DNA from: UBA4312 sp002394635
GTDB taxonomy: Bacteria > Bacillota_I > Bacilli_A > Erysipelotrichales > Erysipelotrichaceae
Direction: 5' to 3'
Length of the DNA: 64,000 nucleotides
Assembly: GCA_946539765.1 (NCBI GenBank)
Contig: CAMNHO010000005.1
Coordinates: 1 to 64,000, forward strand
Part shown: piece after piece, positions 17,001 through 25,858 of the stretch
How positions within the stretch are numbered: position 1 is the stretch's first letter
Layout: every line of letters starts with the position of its first letter
Translations under genes and position numbers: made by a program
Notes under the pieces: generated by a model
What the model was told of the DNA's origin: nothing
Seen by the model: only the letters and a program-made list of their open reading frames with translations
Database searches by the model: none

Positions 17001-18713
17001 TTATTCATTTAAGTCACTTTGATCCACATATCCGAATACATCCTGCCCCTCTACATATACATAAACATAGCCGGATTCTTCATAGGAGATGATCTGTACA
17101 GTGTCTCCTGTATTGATGAACGCAATTGGATTTTTCAGATCCTCCATACTTCCAAAGACCAATATTGTCTTATTTGATTGAACGATGATCGTTTCTGATG
17201 CCAAAACACTATCCGGATCTTCCGTCAGATAACGATGATCCACATACCCTTTTGTCTTTCCATCCTCCGTTTTGATCTTCCAATATACAGGATCTGTATC
17301 TGAAAGCACTTCGACTTTCTCCTTGTTCTGTAAATGATCAATTACCGGGCTGTTGGTATCGCTCTTTTTGTATACTGTCAGTCCGGCATCGCAGCCGGTC
17401 ACATAGTATTCACCCATTCCTATATTCTGGCTCAAAAGAAAGACTCCGATCATTCCCATGCTGATTACCATGACAACAATGGCTGCAATCACGCTCTTGT
17501 CTATCTTTTTTGTTTGGAAACGACTGGTACCACACCATTGGCAGACACTATTCTCTTTGAAATTGGAAGCTCCACAATGAGAACATACCCATTTTTCGAC
17601 AAGGCCTTCAGCCTGATATGTCTTCGATCTTTGATGATAGAGAGCGGTAAATACCTGATCGACATAGATATTTGCCGGAATCTTCGGCTTCCATCCGGAA
17701 AAAGATGGATCATCCGGTGTCGGTGCAATCACTGGACTGCCTCGTTGAATGATCTGTTCGGCAATCAGCTCTCCATTTTCTTTTTGGAAAACAACGTGGC
17801 AATATGTGCCATTGTCCGAATTCGATTGCAAAGCTTTTCGGAATTCTTCCGCACTCTGATACCTGCTCTTCGGTTCATAACTACAGGCTTTCCGAATGAT
17901 CTGATTTAATTCTTCGGATATCCCTTCCATTGCCGGAACCGGTTCTCCTTGCATTCTCTTTGCCCTTGCCTTCTCTATATCCTCATAAGTGCTGAATTCT
18001 TTTGGATAAAAGGGCAATTCGCCGTCCAACAACTTATACAGAACCAGACCCAATGAATAGATATCTGCCCTATGATCATATATTTGACGTTTAAACACTT
18101 CCGGTGCCATGTAATTGAATGTGCCTGCAATAGTACCGAAAGTCTCACTGTTGTGGCTAGACAACCTATGTGCAATACCGAAATCGCCCAGTTTAAAATC
18201 ACCAGTATCGGATACAAAGATATTGGAAGGCTTGATATCCCTGTGCAGTATATTCTTTGCTGCACATTTTTCCAAAGCCTTACAAATATCAATACCAAGC
18301 TTAAGGATCTCCTTCTGGCTCATAGTATGGGATGCACAATACGATTCCAAAGGAGTCAACAATTCCATCCGAATAAAAATATCGTATCCCGGTCCATCTT
18401 TCCTTTTCACTTTTTCATGATCCCGGTATCCGACGATATGAGTATCCGAACCAAGAACATACATCGTGTCAATCTCGTGAAATACCTGTTCTACCTGGTT
18501 ATGATAATAGGCATCTAGATCTTGTATGTCATCATTTTCTGAAATCGTTGTTTCATCCCTTTTTCTTTTGGGAATATGAATGATCTTCAATGCGTTATAG
18601 TAGACATGTCCACTATCCTCTTTCTTTATTTTATATACTTCGCCAAATGATCCTTCTCCCAGCTTCCCGACAATCTTCCATTCAGGCCAGCAACACTGTA
18701 TTTCTTCATACAT
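17001..18713 (-). CDS. membrane Ser/Thr protein kinase with zinc ribbon and SH3-like ectodomains
   Basis: 570 residues. A Hanks-type kinase domain fills about 1-290: glycine loop GKLGEGSFGEV, catalytic HRDIKPSN, GDFGIAH and MAPE are all intact. A four-cysteine zinc ribbon (CSHCGAS...CQWCGTS) follows near 375-395. One membrane helix is near 405-430, and the outside part has two SH3b-like repeats, each ending GYVD. Bacterial PknB kinases usually carry PASTA repeats outside, so this is a different sensor layout. It sits alone with its own terminator and no PP2C phosphatase next to it. Cell-wall or envelope sensing is an inference. Confidence 0.85.
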   Translation of the reverse strand: MYEEIQCCWPEWKIVGKLGEGSFGEVYKIKKEDSGHVYYNALKIIHIPKRKRDETTISENDDIQDLDAYYHNQVEQVFHEIDTMYVLGSDTHIVGYRDHEKVKRKDGPGYDIFIRMELLTPLESYCASHTMSQKEILKLGIDICKALEKCAAKNILHRDIKPSNIFVSDTGDFKLGDFGIAHRLSSHNSETFGTIAGTFNYMAPEVFKRQIYDHRADIYSLGLVLYKLLDGELPFYPKEFSTYEDIEKARAKRMQGEPVPAMEGISEELNQIIRKACSYEPKSRYQSAEEFRKALQSNSDNGTYCHVVFQKENGELIAEQIIQRGSPVIAPTPDDPSFSGWKPKIPANIYVDQVFTALYHQRSKTYQAEGLVEKWVCSHCGASNFKENSVCQWCGTSRFQTKKIDKSVIAAIVVMVISMGMIGVFLLSQNIGMGEYYVTGCDAGLTVYKKSDTNSPVIDHLQNKEKVEVLSDTDPVYWKIKTEDGKTKGYVDHRYLTEDPDSVLASETIIVQSNKTILVFGSMEDLKNPIAFINTGDTVQIISYEESGYVYVYVEGQDVFGYVDQSDLNE

Positions 18714-18855
18714 AGGAATCCCTCACTTATTTATCTGTTTTTACTAATCAACCTGACCAAACCCATCTGAAGTATGGTACAGACCCAATGTATTATGGAA
18801 ATATATTTAATATTAAATCGAACCTTTCTGTTTTTCAACGAATAATCACGCCCAA

Positions 18856-18890
18856 GAAAAAAGCCCCTTGTTGAGTTTTTTCAACAAGAG
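18856..18890 (-). terminator. intrinsic terminator of the hrcA-grpE-dnaK-dnaJ operon
   Basis: Minus strand stem CTCTTGTTGA/TCAACAAGGG (18881-18890, 18865-18874) followed by GCTTTTTTC. Confidence 0.85.
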
Positions 18891-18901
18891 ACTTAATTGT
18901 T

Positions 18902-20020
18902 TTATTTAAATGCATTTTTAAATCGTTCAAACGGGCTGTCTGACTGTGAATTTCTTAGTTTTTCATACAGTTCGCGATCCTTTTTCGATACACGTTTCGG
19001 AATCTCTACCTGTACTTCCACATATTCATCACCTTGGTAGCCTCGTCGGTTCTTTACGCCTTTTCCCTTTAAACGGAATTTCGTGTTCGGCTGCGTACCT
19101 TCCGGAATCTTCAGCTCCACATCTCCGTATACAGTCGGCACCTGGATCGTTGTGCCGATTGTTGCATCAATGGCACTGACCGGTACACTGATATAGATAT
19201 CGTCTCCCTGACGAGTAAATGTGGAATGTGGTTTTACCGTAATCTCAATATACAGATCTCCGTTCGGACCTCCGTTGACACCACGTTCTCCCTTTCCGGC
19301 AATACGGATCTGCTGACCGGACTGGATTCCCTGTGGAATCTTGACATCCAGTTTTACACGGCGATGCTCATAGCCTCGGCCGTTACACTGGTGGCATGTT
19401 CGGGTAATCTTCTTACCTGTACCACGACAATCCGGACAAACCGACTGCTGCTGAATGACACCAAACGGGCTACGCTGCTGCGTCATCACATAGCCAGTAC
19501 CATGACAAGTCGGACATGTTGTCACATCGGAAGGTGTTTCGGCGCCGGTTCCGTTACAGTGCTTACATTGTTCGTCAACTTCCAGTGTAATTGTTTCCGT
19601 CTTTCCGAAAATCGCATCCATGAAGTCGATCCGCATCTGCATGACACGGTCATTTCCCTGACGAGGTTGATTTGCAGCCCGTCTTGAGGATCCGAAACTG
19701 CCAAATCCACCGCCAAAGAAAGAGCCGAAAATATCGTCCAGATCGCTGAAGTTGGAGAATCCCTGTGAGAATCCACCTTGGCCGAAGTTTCCATCGATTC
19801 CGGCATGGCCGAATTGGTCATAGGTCTGCCGTTTTTGTTCATCGCTTAATACTTCATAAGCTTCATTGATTTCTTTAAATTTATCTTCTGCACCGGGATC
19901 CTTATTCACATCCGGATGGTACTTCATAGCCAGCTTACGGTATGCTTTCTTTATTTCATCCGGTGTCGCACTTTTGGAAACTCCCAGCACCTCATAATAA
20001 TCTCTTTTTTCATCTGCCAT
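18902..20020 (-). CDS. dnaJ: chaperone protein DnaJ
   Basis: 372 residues. J domain (1-70) with HPD in YHPDVNKD, Gly/Phe-rich linker (about 72-115), four CxxCxGxG-type zinc repeats (about 140-215, for example CKHCNGTG and CPTCHGTG), then the C-terminal substrate-binding domains. Stimulates DnaK ATPase and delivers clients. Last gene of the heat-shock operon, 55 bases after dnaK. Confidence 0.97.
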   Translation of the reverse strand: MADEKRDYYEVLGVSKSATPDEIKKAYRKLAMKYHPDVNKDPGAEDKFKEINEAYEVLSDEQKRQTYDQFGHAGIDGNFGQGGFSQGFSNFSDLDDIFGSFFGGGFGSFGSSRRAANQPRQGNDRVMQMRIDFMDAIFGKTETITLEVDEQCKHCNGTGAETPSDVTTCPTCHGTGYVMTQQRSPFGVIQQQSVCPDCRGTGKKITRTCHQCNGRGYEHRRVKLDVKIPQGIQSGQQIRIAGKGERGVNGGPNGDLYIEITVKPHSTFTRQGDDIYISVPVSAIDATIGTTIQVPTVYGDVELKIPEGTQPNTKFRLKGKGVKNRRGYQGDEYVEVQVEIPKRVSKKDRELYEKLRNSQSDSPFERFKNAFK

Positions 20021-20075
20021 GAAAGCCCCTCCTTCAATTAGAATAGAGTCCCGGACATACCGGAACTCTACTTAC

Positions 20076-21878
20076 TTAGTGTTTTTCCGTGAATTCACCA
20101 TCCACAACGTCATCGTTGTTGGATGCTGTATTCTGCTGTTGTGCACCAGCCTGCTGATTGTACATAGAAGCACTGGCTGCCTGCGCTGCTTTTTCCAACG
20201 CATCTAACTTAGCACGAACCTCATCCATATTATTCTCATCCAGCGATTTTTGCAAGTCATCACGCAATTGTTTTGTCTGCTGTGCCTGCTGTGGATCGAT
20301 CTTATCCTTATTATCTTCCAAGGTTGCATCAATTTGAGCAATAAAGCCTTCCGCACGGTTACGTAAATCGATTTCCTCTTTACGTTTGTCATCCGCTTCC
20401 TTGTTCTCTTCCGCTTCACGGACCATACGATCGATTTCAGCTTCACTTAATCCACTGGAGTTCTGGATCGTAATCTGTTGTTCTTTACCTGTGCCTTTAT
20501 CTTTTGCACTGACATTTACAATACCATTGGCATCAATATCAAATTTAACCTCAATCTGAGGTACGCCTCGACGAGCCGGTGCAATACCTGTCAACTGGAA
20601 GTTACCTAATTCTTTGTTGTCGTTTGCCATTGGACGTTCACCCTGCAATACACGGATATCTACAGCCGGCTGGTTATCAGCAGCCGTAGAGAAGATCTGT
20701 GACTTGCTGGTAGGAATGGTTGTATTTCTAGGAATCAATACTGTCATAACACCACCCATTGTTTCGATACCTAATGACAATGGTGTAACATCCAGCAACA
20801 ATACGTCCTTAACATCACCGGAGATAACGCCACCTTGGATAGCCGCACCCATCGCAACAGCTTCATCCGGGTTTACACTGTGGTTTGGTTGTTTGTTCAG
20901 CTCTCTATATACGGCATCCTGTACAGCAGGAATACGAGTGGATCCACCAACCAACAGTACTTGATCGATTTCCGAAGCACTTAACTTCGCATCTCTTAAA
21001 GCGTTACGGATCGGTTCCATTGTACGGTCAACCAAATAACGTGTCATCTCATCAAATTTTGCACGTGTCAATGTCATATCCAAGTGTAACGGACCAGCCG
21101 GACCTGCTGAGATAAACGGCAGGGAAATCTGTGTCTGCATAACACCACTCAGATCCTTCTTCGCTTTTTCAGCTGCTTCTTTCAAACGCTGCATAGCCAT
21201 TGGATCTGCACCTAGATCAATACCGTTTTCCTTCTTGAATGTATCGATCATCCATTGTACCAATACGTTATCAAAATCATCTCCACCTAAATGTGTATCT
21301 CCGTTTGTTGATAATACTTCGAACGTACCATCTGCCAGGTCCAGGATGGAAACATCAAACGTTCCTCCACCGAGGTCATAAATCAGTACTCGTTGTTCTT
21401 TATCTGTTTTGTCAATACCGTAAGCCAATGCAGCAGCTGTCGGCTCGTTAATAATACGTTCTACTTCCAGACCGGCAATCTTACCGGCATCCTTGGTAGC
21501 TTGACGTTGAGCATCGTTAAAATAAGCCGGTACTGTAATAACAGCTTTTGTCACCTTTTCACCTAAATAATCTTCTGCATACGATTTCAGATACTGAAGG
21601 ATCATTGCAGAGATTTCCTGTGGTGTGTAGCTCTTTCCTTCTGCTTCCACACGTTCATTTGATCCCATCAGTCGTTTGATGGAACTGATTGTATTTTTAT
21701 TCGTAACAGCCTGACGTTTTGCAGCATCGCCAATAATACGTTCTCCATCTTTAAATGCAACAACGCTCGGAGTTGTACGGTTTCCTTCCGGATTTGGAAT
21801 AACCTTAGAATCTTTTCCTTCCATTACTGCAACACAGCTGTTTGTAGTACCTAAATCAATACCGATAATTTTTGCCAT
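20076..21878 (-). CDS. dnaK: chaperone protein DnaK (Hsp70)
   Basis: 600 residues from the ATG at 21878 (GGAGG 8 bases upstream); an extra seven codons in frame before it are not needed. MAKIIGIDLGTTNS start, DLGGGTFDVS and VLLVGGSTRIPAVQ mark the ATPase domain (about 1-360); the substrate-binding domain and helical lid follow, with a Gln-rich C-terminal tail before the final acidic residues. Folds and protects client proteins with DnaJ and GrpE. Confidence 0.98.
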   Translation of the reverse strand: MAKIIGIDLGTTNSCVAVMEGKDSKVIPNPEGNRTTPSVVAFKDGERIIGDAAKRQAVTNKNTISSIKRLMGSNERVEAEGKSYTPQEISAMILQYLKSYAEDYLGEKVTKAVITVPAYFNDAQRQATKDAGKIAGLEVERIINEPTAAALAYGIDKTDKEQRVLIYDLGGGTFDVSILDLADGTFEVLSTNGDTHLGGDDFDNVLVQWMIDTFKKENGIDLGADPMAMQRLKEAAEKAKKDLSGVMQTQISLPFISAGPAGPLHLDMTLTRAKFDEMTRYLVDRTMEPIRNALRDAKLSASEIDQVLLVGGSTRIPAVQDAVYRELNKQPNHSVNPDEAVAMGAAIQGGVISGDVKDVLLLDVTPLSLGIETMGGVMTVLIPRNTTIPTSKSQIFSTAADNQPAVDIRVLQGERPMANDNKELGNFQLTGIAPARRGVPQIEVKFDIDANGIVNVSAKDKGTGKEQQITIQNSSGLSEAEIDRMVREAEENKEADDKRKEEIDLRNRAEGFIAQIDATLEDNKDKIDPQQAQQTKQLRDDLQKSLDENNMDEVRAKLDALEKAAQAASASMYNQQAGAQQQNTASNNDDVVDGEFTEKH

Positions 21879-21891
21879 AGTCTTATCCTCC

Positions 21892-22470
21892 TTATTCACT
21901 GACCTTGACCAATGCAGGTCTTAATATTCTATCTTTCAACATATAGCCTGTCTGTAACACTTCGATCACCATGCCGGATTCCATATCCTCTGCTTTTTCC
22001 TGCATCAAAGCCTGCATGGTATTGTGATCAAACGGCTTACCCTCTGCTTCAATTTCCTTGACGCCTTCGTTTTCCAGCACTCTTTGCATCTGCTGGTAGA
22101 TCATTTCGAACCCTTTCACATAATTTGTCAGTTCTGGGTTATCTGAAGGTGTATTCAATGCCATTTTCATGTTATCCAGAATCGGCAGCATTTCCAGCCC
22201 GGCTTGCTGAAAGCGATACTTCTTTGCACTATCCGCTTCTTTTTTCAGCCGTTTCTTCATGTTTTCTGTATCTGCATACGCTCTGGCTATATCGTTTTTC
22301 GCTTTTTTCAACTGTTCCTGCAGCTCGGCAATCACTTCCTGTGGATCCGGTTGTGTTTCTTCTGTTGCTTCCTGTTCTTCTTCCAGTTCAACATCATCAA
22401 TCGGTTCTTCCTGTTCCACAGCTTCATCGTCTACCTGCTGAACAAGAGCCTTTTCTTCTTTTTCACTCAT
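21892..22470 (-). CDS. grpE: nucleotide exchange factor GrpE
   Basis: 192 residues from the ATG at 22470, preceded by a run of six G as ribosome site. The acidic N-terminus (to about 55) is disordered-looking, then a long coiled coil and the C-terminal beta domain with LQTGYMLKDRILRPALVKV. Exchanges ADP for ATP on DnaK. It overlaps the end of hrcA by 8 bases and precedes dnaK by 13. Confidence 0.96.
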   Translation of the reverse strand: MSEKEEKALVQQVDDEAVEQEEPIDDVELEEEQEATEETQPDPQEVIAELQEQLKKAKNDIARAYADTENMKKRLKKEADSAKKYRFQQAGLEMLPILDNMKMALNTPSDNPELTNYVKGFEMIYQQMQRVLENEGVKEIEAEGKPFDHNTMQALMQEKAEDMESGMVIEVLQTGYMLKDRILRPALVKVSE

Positions 22471-23494
22471 TCTTGTTCCCCCCTTCATCTGAGAATACTT
22501 CTTCAATGACATCCGACATCGTATCCATTAATGCAACAACCTTTGAATATTGCATACGATTCGGTCCGATGACCATTAACTGGCCTTCTTCATCGTTTTT
22601 ATAATGGAAACGTGTAGATAGTACTGATACATCCCCAATTTGAAGAAGTTCATTGCGGGATCCGATATGGATAGCTACATTTCCTTCCTGATCTGTCCAT
22701 TTTTGGAATAGATCGCCGTTTTCCAGAATCTTCATCAGCTGTTTCAGCTTGGAGATATCACTGAACTCCGGATGATACAACATATTGCTTCGTCCGGAAA
22801 CGGCCACCTTCTCTGTTGCGAATTTCATAAACGCTGTCACAAAAGCCTCAAATAAGACTTCAGAGCGTACGATCTTCGCCGTCATTAAAGGCCGGATCTC
22901 ATCCATCTTATGGATGACTTCGGAAATCGGTGTACCTGCCAGCTGCTCATTCATCAAATCACAGCATGTCTTCAGATCCCGGACCGGTACATCTTCTCCA
23001 AACTGAAAAATCTTATTTTCAATATGACCGGTGCTTGTGACGATAATTGCCACTGCACTTCGTGTATTAATCGGAATCAGCTGGACATTCTGCAATGTCT
23101 GCTGCGCACCGCTTGGCCCTAGTACAATACTGGTTAAATTGGTCATATCGCTTAAGATATCACAGCTTTTCTGAACCACTTCATCCAGTGAAAAATGTCG
23201 TTCCGAGAAAACCTGCTGCAGAGAATGTTTTGTTGGCAGATCCATATCTGTCACCATTAAATTCGCTACGTAATATCGATATCCTTTTTGACTCGGAATT
23301 CGACCGCTGGAAGTATGTGTCTTCTCCAAAAGACCCATCTTCTCCAAGGCTGCCATCTCATTTCGAATCGTTGCCGATGATACCTGAAAATCCAAGATCT
23401 GCATCAACGTCTTTGATCCGATTGGTTCCGCACAACGAGTGAACTCTTCAACAACTGTTTTAAATATCGCTTTTTGCCGCTGTGTCAGTTCCAT
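22463..23494 (-). CDS. hrcA: heat-inducible transcription repressor HrcA
   Basis: 343 residues. N-terminal winged helix (about 5-75) with VSSATIRNEMAALEKMGLLEKTHTSSG, then the HrcA C-terminal dimerisation and GAF-like domain. Binds CIRCE and represses the chaperone operon; two CIRCE-like sites lie upstream. The ATG at 23494 has AGGAG 8-9 bases before it; the ATG at 23500 is too close to that box. Confidence 0.96.
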   Translation of the reverse strand: MELTQRQKAIFKTVVEEFTRCAEPIGSKTLMQILDFQVSSATIRNEMAALEKMGLLEKTHTSSGRIPSQKGYRYYVANLMVTDMDLPTKHSLQQVFSERHFSLDEVVQKSCDILSDMTNLTSIVLGPSGAQQTLQNVQLIPINTRSAVAIIVTSTGHIENKIFQFGEDVPVRDLKTCCDLMNEQLAGTPISEVIHKMDEIRPLMTAKIVRSEVLFEAFVTAFMKFATEKVAVSGRSNMLYHPEFSDISKLKQLMKILENGDLFQKWTDQEGNVAIHIGSRNELLQIGDVSVLSTRFHYKNDEEGQLMVIGPNRMQYSKVVALMDTMSDVIEEVFSDEGGNKNE

Positions 23495-23509
23495 AAACAT
23501 GGCTCCTTT

Positions 23510-23579
23510 CTAGCACTCTTATTCTTTGTCTGCTAACAGTATATCACAAAAATTAGCACCGTCAACTAAAAAGTGCTAA
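23510..23579 (-). promoter_or_regulatory. promoter and two CIRCE elements of the heat-shock operon
   Basis: Compared with CIRCE (TTAGCACTC-N9-GAGTGCTAA), the distal copy (23553-23579) matches in 8/9 and 7/9 positions and the proximal copy (23510-23536) has its GAGTGCTA arm intact with a weaker partner. Both keep the 9-base spacer. The promoter TTGACG (23560-23565), 16 bases, TATACT (23538-23543) starts inside the distal copy, and the proximal copy follows the -10. HrcA would cover both ends. Confidence 0.88.
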
Positions 23580-23636
23580 ACTTCTTCTTCTTTTTTAGTC
23601 ATAGACCAAAATCATGTTCTCAGGTAAAATAGGACT

Positions 23637-24395
23637 ATGAAACAACTTGAACTGATACATACAGACCGAATATTTGGTGCGGTCACATTAAAAGATCTGT
23701 CCTGTCCGGAATCCAACAACATGGCTTTGCACGTTTGCCAGGATCCACAGGCTGTAATGCAGAATCGAAAGGCTTTAGAAGCGGTAACACTGCCTTTGGA
23801 AAACTGGGCCCTGCCCTGGCAAAAGCATACTGCTAATATATATAGGATAACAAACAAAGACAAAGGAAGAGGCTCTGTGGATAAAAATACAAGCATTATG
23901 AACGTAGATGCCCTCTATACGACTGAGCCGGATATCTTGATTGGGGTCTTTACCGCCGATTGCTGTGGGATCCTTTTGGTGGATCCAAGCACCCCGTGCA
24001 TTGCTACGATCCATTCCGGCTGGAAAGGAACGGTACAATCCATTACCGAGAAATGTGCCCGGCAGCTCATCGATGAAGGCCTTCTTCATCCGGAGCGAAC
24101 ACTGGCTTTCTTCAGCCCGAGCATATTATTCGATTCACTGGAGGTTGGCATGGAAGTTGTCCAGCAGCTGCTTGAGCATCATGTGGATATTGAAGGCTGT
24201 ATTCGTTATATGCCAGATGAGAAAGCGTATATCGATAATCAGGGCCTCAATATAAAGATGTTAAGAAAGCTGGGCATCACACAAATCACACCAAGCACAT
24301 TGGACACAAAAAAGGAAAGAAATGATTGTTTCTCTTATCGTAACGAAAAGGAAAAAGTTGGTGAACATTTTACGTATGCATATATAAAAGGTTAG
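23637..24395 (+). CDS. pgeF: peptidoglycan editing factor PgeF / multicopper-oxidase-like (YlmD/YfiH)
   Basis: 252 residues. Cu-oxidase_4 family with FTADCCGILLVD and IHSGWKGT carrying the metal-binding Cys and His, and a preceding QKH. PgeF removes wrongly incorporated L-Ser-containing muropeptide precursors; family members are also reported as purine nucleoside phosphorylases. A TAAAAT at 23625-23630 lies exactly six bases before the ATG with TAGACC at 23602-23607 as -35, so the mRNA probably starts at the ATG. A terminator follows immediately. Confidence 0.88.
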   Translation: MKQLELIHTDRIFGAVTLKDLSCPESNNMALHVCQDPQAVMQNRKALEAVTLPLENWALPWQKHTANIYRITNKDKGRGSVDKNTSIMNVDALYTTEPDILIGVFTADCCGILLVDPSTPCIATIHSGWKGTVQSITEKCARQLIDEGLLHPERTLAFFSPSILFDSLEVGMEVVQQLLEHHVDIEGCIRYMPDEKAYIDNQGLNIKMLRKLGITQITPSTLDTKKERNDCFSYRNEKEKVGEHFTYAYIKG

Positions 24396-24416
24396 CTATC
24401 TTATGGCTAACCTTTT
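24386..24416 (+). terminator. intrinsic terminator of pgeF
   Basis: Perfect 11-bp stem AAAAGGTTAGC/GCTAACCTTTT (24386-24396, 24406-24416) with 9-base loop; the stop codon is in the upstream arm. Confidence 0.85.
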
Positions 24417-24510
24417 ATATTCATACACCTATTTTGAGAGAGCAAAATTTATCTGCACCGTTATTATCCTATAATAAAATAGTAAATAATTTAAATTATT
24501 TAATATATTC

Positions 24511-24580
24511 TGAAACAAAAAGAATTTTTCTTTGTATACTAATATATATACATTAAATTATTTTGTTTCAAAAACAAAAT
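24511..24580 (+). promoter_or_regulatory. promoter region with candidate operator repeats of the DeoR gene
   Basis: TGAAACAAAA near 24514 recurs inverted as TTTTGTTTCA near 24562, and the second copy lies inside a perfect hairpin ATTTTGTTT/AAACAAAAT. A TATACT at about 24535-24540 is a possible -10. The spacing fits two operators around a promoter, probably autoregulation by the downstream DeoR protein. Confidence 0.4.
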
Positions 24581-24596
24581 AAAAAAGGGAACGCAT

Positions 24597-25349
24597 ATGA
24601 ACAAAAAAATACAACGTCAAAACCTTATTTATCAACTCTTGACCAATGGTGAAAAACTTCGTGTAAAAGATATTGCCAGTCAGCTTCAGGTTACGCCGGA
24701 AACGGTTCGTAATGATCTGCGTGAAATGGAACAGCGTAAACAAGTCATCCGTGAACACGGATATGCCCGCAGTGTATCCACCCTGGATGAAGTACCTATT
24801 CGTATAAGACAGCTAGATAACCTGGAACAGAAGAAAAGAATCAGCTATCAGGCATTCCGCCTGATCCAGGATGATCAGATTATATGGCTGGATGCCAGCA
24901 GTACGATCGCATTGGGGATCCCTATGCTGGCTTCCCATAAAAACCTGACTGTGGTCACCGATGGCATTCCACAAGCCTACCAAACCAGTCTAATGAATAT
25001 CCGAACGATCCTGTGTGGAGGGCCCGTGTCCAATGTCGGTTTACGGACCTCCGGAAATGATATTATCAACATGATAGACCGGGTTCATTTTGATATTGCT
25101 TTTCTAGGTTCAGGTGGATTAAAAAACGCCCGTGGATTTACAGCTTTAAACTATGATGAGATTGCCATCAAATCGCATCTGCTTATTCAATCTGATCAAA
25201 TTGTCGTGGCGATGGACACCTCCAAGTTCAATAAAAAAGCCGGCTACAAAATCTGTGATTACAAGGATGTGGATATCCTGGTGACCAATACACTCACAAA
25301 AGCACAAAAGGAAATTGTCTATGAAATTCCAAAGATTATTGAAGTCTGA
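24597..25349 (+). CDS. DeoR-family transcriptional regulator
   Basis: 250 residues. N-terminal winged helix (about 1-57) with LRVKDIASQLQVTPETVRNDLREME, then the DeoR sensor domain, an ISOCOT-like fold that binds phosphosugars, with DASSTIALGIP and GGLKNARGFTA. DeoR proteins usually repress adjacent sugar genes, but the next gene is a tRNA and the former a PgeF, so the target is elsewhere. AAAGGGAA serves as ribosome site. Confidence 0.88.
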   Translation: MNKKIQRQNLIYQLLTNGEKLRVKDIASQLQVTPETVRNDLREMEQRKQVIREHGYARSVSTLDEVPIRIRQLDNLEQKKRISYQAFRLIQDDQIIWLDASSTIALGIPMLASHKNLTVVTDGIPQAYQTSLMNIRTILCGGPVSNVGLRTSGNDIINMIDRVHFDIAFLGSGGLKNARGFTALNYDEIAIKSHLLIQSDQIVVAMDTSKFNKKAGYKICDYKDVDILVTNTLTKAQKEIVYEIPKIIEV

Positions 25350-25350
25350 A

Positions 25351-25380
25351 TTGTCTATTCTTTTAAAAGTATGATACAAT
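25351..25380 (+). promoter_or_regulatory. promoter of tRNA-Ser
   Basis: TTGTCT (25351-25356), 18 bases, TACAAT (25375-25380), 11 bases before the tRNA 5' end and 1 base after the DeoR stop. Confidence 0.65.
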
Positions 25381-25391
25381 GATGTGCGCAT

Positions 25392-25480
25392 GGAGTCGTA
25401 TCGAAGTGGTCATAACGAGCTCGACTCGAAATCGAGTTGTCTTAACGGGCACGTGGGTTCGAATCCCACCGACTCCGCCA
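25392..25480 (+). tRNA. tRNA-Ser (CGA)
   Basis: Acceptor GGAGTCG/CGACTCC, anticodon stem CTCGA/TCGAG with loop CTCGAAA (anticodon CGA), a long class II variable arm, GTTCGAATC T-loop, discriminator G and encoded CCA. Reads UCG codons. Confidence 0.95.
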
Positions 25481-25524
25481 TATCCATGAACAGTTGTGAC
25501 AATGTTGGTCATACCATAACAAAG

Positions 25525-25554
25525 ATCGTTGCAAGAAAGCAGCGATTTTTTTTT
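25525..25554 (+). terminator. intrinsic terminator after tRNA-Ser
   Basis: 8-bp stem ATCGTTGC/GCAGCGAT (25525-25532, 25539-25546) with one G-T pair, then eight T. Confidence 0.85.
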
Positions 25555-25571
25555 CAATACAAGATAGAAGC

Positions 25572-25623
25572 TTGACATATCTTTGATCACAAAGTATGAT
25601 TTGTATAACTAATCATACTTTGT
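25572..25623 (+). promoter_or_regulatory. promoter with perfect inverted repeat before the AbrB-like gene
   Basis: Consensus promoter TTGACA (25572-25577), 17 bases, TATGAT (25595-25600). A perfect 12-bp inverted repeat, ACAAAGTATGAT (25589-25600) and ATCATACTTTGT (25612-25623) with 11 bases between, covers the -10 and the start site. This is the expected position for an autorepressor site. Confidence 0.75.
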
Positions 25624-25636
25624 TAGGAGAAATCAT

Positions 25637-25858
25637 ATGACAGGACCAAAAGGAAAATACGCATGGACTGCTACAGTCGGAGAAAAAGGACAAATCGTCA
25701 TCCCCAAACAGGCAAGGGCTCTTTTTGATATAAAACCAGGAGACACTCTGCTGCTTCTCGGGGATGAAGAACGGGGCATCGCAATCCCCAATAAAGATGC
25801 TTTTGCGGAGCTGTTTTCGGCAGCTTTTGCAGAAGATAAGGAGGGTAAGGACGAATGA
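25637..25858 (+). CDS. AbrB/SpoVT-family DNA-binding regulator
   Basis: 73 residues. Swapped-hairpin AbrB domain (about 10-52): VGEKGQIVIPKQARALFDIKPGDTL is the family signature. It is the length of stand-alone regulators rather than AbrB with a long C-terminus, so it may also resemble MazE-type antitoxins, but the partner gene is no toxin. It overlaps the glycosyltransferase gene by 4 bases (ATGA) and probably controls it and itself. Confidence 0.88.
   Translation: MTGPKGKYAWTATVGEKGQIVIPKQARALFDIKPGDTLLLLGDEERGIAIPNKDAFAELFSAAFAEDKEGKDE

Noticed and set aside
22125..22604. Long plus-strand frames opposite grpE and hrcA
   Set aside because: They mirror the grpE/hrcA coding frames, are rich in Ser/Cys/Leu runs typical of antisense reading, and have no ribosome site.
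25589..25623. Inverted repeat before the AbrB-like gene as a terminator
   Set aside because: It overlaps the -10 and start site and has no T run in either direction; an operator is more likely.
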